Assembly: GCF_000577275.2 (NCBI RefSeq)
Contig: NZ_CBYB010000011.1
Coordinates: 1-25,746 of the forward strand
DNA: 25,746 bases
Reading direction: 5' to 3'
From: Rhizobium favelukesii
GTDB taxonomy: Bacteria > Pseudomonadota > Alphaproteobacteria > Rhizobiales > Rhizobiaceae
In this document: in pieces, positions 23,446 to 25,746 of the stretch
How positions within the stretch are numbered: position 1 is the first letter of the stretch
Layout of the letters: each line of letters opens with the position of its first letter
Notes under the pieces: generated by a model
The model's input: only the letters and a program-made list of their open reading frames with translations
What the model was told of the DNA's origin: nothing
The model's database searches: none
Translations under genes and position numbers: made by a program

Positions 23446-24675
23446 CTAGACGGCAACGCAACCATTGATTGACCACCTAATTAAGTCAACGGCACGGTCA
23501 AGTATGGCCTCGGTTTGAGCAAAGCTGGGTGAAGCGGCGATAACATGACCAATAGAGTCCAAGTAATCGCCTTTTCTGACGACCAGGGTGTTTGGTTTAA
23601 CATAAAATCTGACCTCATCGACACCAGGTACCGCCGCCGCCCGAATGTCGCCGTCGATCCAATCAAGGATGCCATCGCGATCAGGAACTAGGAACCGCGC
23701 GGCTGCAGTGAGCAAATGAGTTGCACGCAAATCGCATTTCTCACCGGTGACGAGATTGATGTGCTCGGTGATGAGATCAACTCCGTAAGCCAGTTGAATC
23801 AAACGGGGAGTGGTCCAACCCGGAAGCCGAGGATTAACTTCAATAACGACGGGGCCTTGCTTCGTCCATCGAAATTCAATGTTCGTTGGCCCCCAACTAA
23901 GACCGAGGGCTTGCAGACAGTTCAGTGAAACATCGACGATGCGTCTATAGTCATCACCAGTTAGCCGGGCTGGAAAGACGCTTTCGCGAACGACGAAATA
24001 CGGTGGCTGGTCGAACTCCGCCGCACCAACCGCGATGACCATGTCTCCCATCGTATCAGCGCTATAAGACGGCCCTCGAGCGAATTGTTCGACCAGTATA
24101 CGAGGCTCACACGGCCATGTGTGCTTTCCACCCAGGAGATAGTTCGTATGTTCAGTTAATTCACTGACGTCGCGGCACAATCGGACACCGCTGCTGCCGC
24201 TGCCGACGGCTGGTTTAACTACCACCGGAAAGCCAATCTCGGTAGCAGAATCTTTTACTCCCATAGGATCTGCCGCCAAGCGAAAGGCAGGCATTGGAAC
24301 TCCAGCCTTCGCGAGACACTGTCGCTGAACGAACTTGTCGCAGGATCGCTCAACCGCTGCGGGATTCGGTCCTGGTAGACCGAAGTGCTGGCAGAGCTTC
24401 GCGACTGTCAAATATAACGACTCGTCGCGGCCCGAAAACCCCGTAATGCCGACAATGTCATAGGTCGTCCGTAGCCGAGAACACACGCAAATCAGCGAAT
24501 CGAGACTGTTCGTATCAACACGGATTGCATCAATCTTCTCCCTTTCCAAATAATGGTATTGAGTTGGATCCGTTGTCAGAGTAATTGGATGAAGATCAAG
24601 ACGCTGGGCCGCCTGAATGTAGAGCGGACCGTTACTCCTATGACCCTCAAGCAGGATAAGTGCTCTGTTTGCCAT
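23446..24675 (-). CDS. ATP-grasp ligase family protein
   Basis: ATP-grasp enzymes join a carboxylate to an amine or thiol through an acyl-phosphate. The 409-aa protein has an N-terminal Rossmann-like preATP-grasp part (MANRALILLEGHRSNGPLY), then FPVVVKPAVGSGSSGV (K154 and the glycine-rich loop). The Mg/ATP site is seen in GPTNIEFRW (E267) and VVIEVNPRLPGW (E279, N281, R283). It resembles L-amino-acid ligase/biotin-carboxylase-like branches used for dipeptides and natural products; the exact product is unknown. I chose the ATG at 24675 over a TTG at 24699. The last few codons lie at the IS5 remnant's edge, so the natural C-terminus may have been altered. No ligase partner gene is present in the window. 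Confidence 0.85.
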   Translation of the reverse strand: MANRALILLEGHRSNGPLYIQAAQRLDLHPITLTTDPTQYHYLEREKIDAIRVDTNSLDSLICVCSRLRTTYDIVGITGFSGRDESLYLTVAKLCQHFGLPGPNPAAVERSCDKFVQRQCLAKAGVPMPAFRLAADPMGVKDSATEIGFPVVVKPAVGSGSSGVRLCRDVSELTEHTNYLLGGKHTWPCEPRILVEQFARGPSYSADTMGDMVIAVGAAEFDQPPYFVVRESVFPARLTGDDYRRIVDVSLNCLQALGLSWGPTNIEFRWTKQGPVVIEVNPRLPGWTTPRLIQLAYGVDLITEHINLVTGEKCDLRATHLLTAAARFLVPDRDGILDWIDGDIRAAAVPGVDEVRFYVKPNTLVVRKGDYLDSIGHVIAASPSFAQTEAILDRAVDLIRWSINGCVAV

Positions 24676-24695
24676 TGGCCCCTGACCCCGTGTGC

Positions 24696-24730
24696 GCAAT
24701 TCGGAATTGCCACCAGCTCTTACCGGTGGC
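24696..24730 (-). promoter_or_regulatory. Palindrome and hairpin in the leader of the ATP-grasp gene
   Basis: GCAATTCGGAATTGC (24696-24710) is a perfect 7-bp inverted repeat around one base, about 20 bp before the start codon. GCCACC/GGTGGC (24709-24714 and 24725-24730) forms a second overlapping hairpin. These could be an operator or alternative RNA structures; no function is shown. Confidence 0.35.
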
Positions 24731-24735
24731 TGATC

Positions 24736-24939
24736 TCAGATGCGCGGGAACTTACCATTGTCGAGCCATTTGCGGTTGTGAAGATCCTGTAAAGTTTGAG
24801 GATCCACTTCGGCGCCGTGTTTGCTAAGCCCGGCTTGGTCTGTTGTAATACCGTATGTCCGCCTCTGAAACCGTGAGGTGTGGCTCGCCCTACACTGCTC
24901 GTTCGAGGTTTGCGGGCTTGCCGAGCCTATCCTCATCAC
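24736..24939 (-). CDS. Doubtful small ORF upstream of the ATP-grasp gene
   Basis: A 67-residue minus-strand reading ends 60 bp before the ATP-grasp start. Its latter half (GLSKHGAEVDPQTLQDLHNR, then KWLDNGKFPRI) has a protein-like composition; the first half looks random. I do not recognise it. It could be the end of a gene truncated by the neighbouring IS110 remnant, a small peptide gene linked to the ligase, or chance. No strong ribosome-binding site was found. Confidence 0.2.
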   Translation of the reverse strand: MMRIGSASPQTSNEQCRASHTSRFQRRTYGITTDQAGLSKHGAEVDPQTLQDLHNRKWLDNGKFPRI

Positions 24940-24952
24940 AATAGGACGAGCC

Positions 24953-25746
24953 GTGTGGGCTTATAGAGAAGCTTTTATCGGAATTAATGTTGCCAAGCTG
25001 AAGAATGCCATCGCGATTGCGGATGGCAGTCGCATCGCAACGGAGAGGTCCGTTCTTTCGGTGAAGTTGAAGGCGTCGGACGCGGGGATGCGCCGGGCGA
25101 TTCAGTGAATAGCCACAAAGTCTAATCACGTGCATTTCTGTTATGAAGCCGGGTCCACCGGCTACGGTCTCTATCGCTTGATCCGATGGCCACGAGTGCA
25201 CCGTGGTCGCGCCCCTTACTGATCCCAAGGAAGCCCGGTGATCGGGTGGAGACGAACCGCGGAGATGCACTTTCGCTCGCCAGCCTGTTGCGGGCCGGCG
25301 AGCTGACCGCGGTTTGGTTCCGGACGAAAGGCATGGGGCCAGAGACGATCTCGTTCGCGCTCGAGCGGCGGCAGTCGAGACATCGCGTGTGCACCGGCAA
25401 CAGATAAGCGCCTTCATGCTCAAGCACGATGGTATCGATCCGCGCAAGAACGGCTGGACGATGCGTTATCTGCGCTGGCTGCAGGAGCAACAGTTTGATC
25501 ACCCGGACTCGAAGGAACCGGTCCAACGCCTGGAAGGTGTACTCGAAGAGTTCGTTCCTTTGCCTGGTCGCCGGCGCCGATGGTTCGTGCATTGCAGACA
25601 TACGCGGCGTGGACCCTGATCGTCGCCGTGACATTCACCACCGAAATCGGCGATATGCGTCGGTTCGAGAGGACAAGCCAGCTCATAGGATATCTCGGCC
25701 TTGTTCCTGAAGAACGATCAACCGGAGAAAAAGTCAGAAGGAGTGA
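24953..25746 (+). pseudogene. Decayed IS110-family transposase (several frameshifts, runs off window)
   Basis: On the plus strand the remnant shows FIGINVAKLKNAIAIADGSR (the catalytic Asp of GLDTSK is Asn), then [17 protein letters not shown] near 25130. [20 protein letters not shown] and GELTAVWF lie near 25240. In another frame come [40 protein letters not shown] and YLRWLQEQQFDHPDSKEPVQ, and finally VAVTFTTEIGDMRRFERTSQ and LIGYLGLVPEERSTGEKV at the window end. At least three frame changes are needed. It is related to the IS110 copy at the left edge but clearly diverged and inactive. Confidence 0.85.

Noticed and set aside
1..25746. CRISPR arrays, tRNA or rRNA genes, and phage structural genes.
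   Set aside because: No array of direct repeats with spacers, no cloverleaf-like sequence and no phage-type proteins were seen; the only regular repeats are the IS21 end arrays.

Overview
The window looks like accessory DNA of an alphaproteobacterium of the Rhizobiales, probably a plasmid or genomic island. This rests on the many IS110, IS21 and IS5-type elements, the GC-rich codon use, and a dipeptide/opine-type ABC importer sitting among peptidases. The taxonomic call is made by eye and is only moderately secure.

Layout. (1) 1-3575: an IS110-family transposase gene on the minus strand, cut in two by a complete IS21-family element (253-3038, istA/istB, 8-bp target duplication GCCTGGCA). (2) 3864-6510: a class-I-glutaminase-fold (C26) hydrolase and a Tat-exported substrate-binding protein, separated by a strong terminator. 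(3) 6881-8431: an IS1111-subgroup element with subterminal inverted repeats, whose transposase has two compensating frameshifts. (4) 8583-15131: a tightly packed minus-strand operon of two permeases, two ATPases, a CapA-type protein and a metal-ligand-poor M24 hydrolase. (5) 15851-19126: a second, closely related Tat-exported binding protein and an M20 amidohydrolase. (6) 19338-21793: a class III aminotransferase, a carboxymuconolactone-decarboxylase-like protein and an Lrp/AsnC regulator, with an RpiR/MurR regulator divergent at 21997-22905. (7) 23026-25746: an IS5-type transposase fragment, an ATP-grasp ligase gene, and a decayed IS110 copy running off the window end.

How the genes may work together. 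The core (3.8-22.9 kb) reads as an uptake and catabolic system for an unidentified amide or peptide-like compound. A binding protein and ABC importer bring it in. M24, M20 and C26 hydrolases would break amide bonds, and the aminotransferase would handle the released amine. The combination of a metal-free-type M24 hydrolase, an amidohydrolase, a class III aminotransferase and an Lrp-type regulator resembles ectoine catabolism in logic, but the transporter, CapA and C26 proteins are not part of that pathway, so the substrate is open.

The most notable signal is a shared 16-bp site, consensus NTAAAACANATGTTGC in the direction of transcription. It lies upstream of five separate transcription units: the C26 hydrolase, both binding proteins, the importer operon and the aminotransferase operon. 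At four of them its TTGC end forms a possible -35 box exactly 17 bp from a TA-starting -10 candidate. This suggests that scattered genes form one regulon, most simply under the RpiR-type protein encoded in the cluster.
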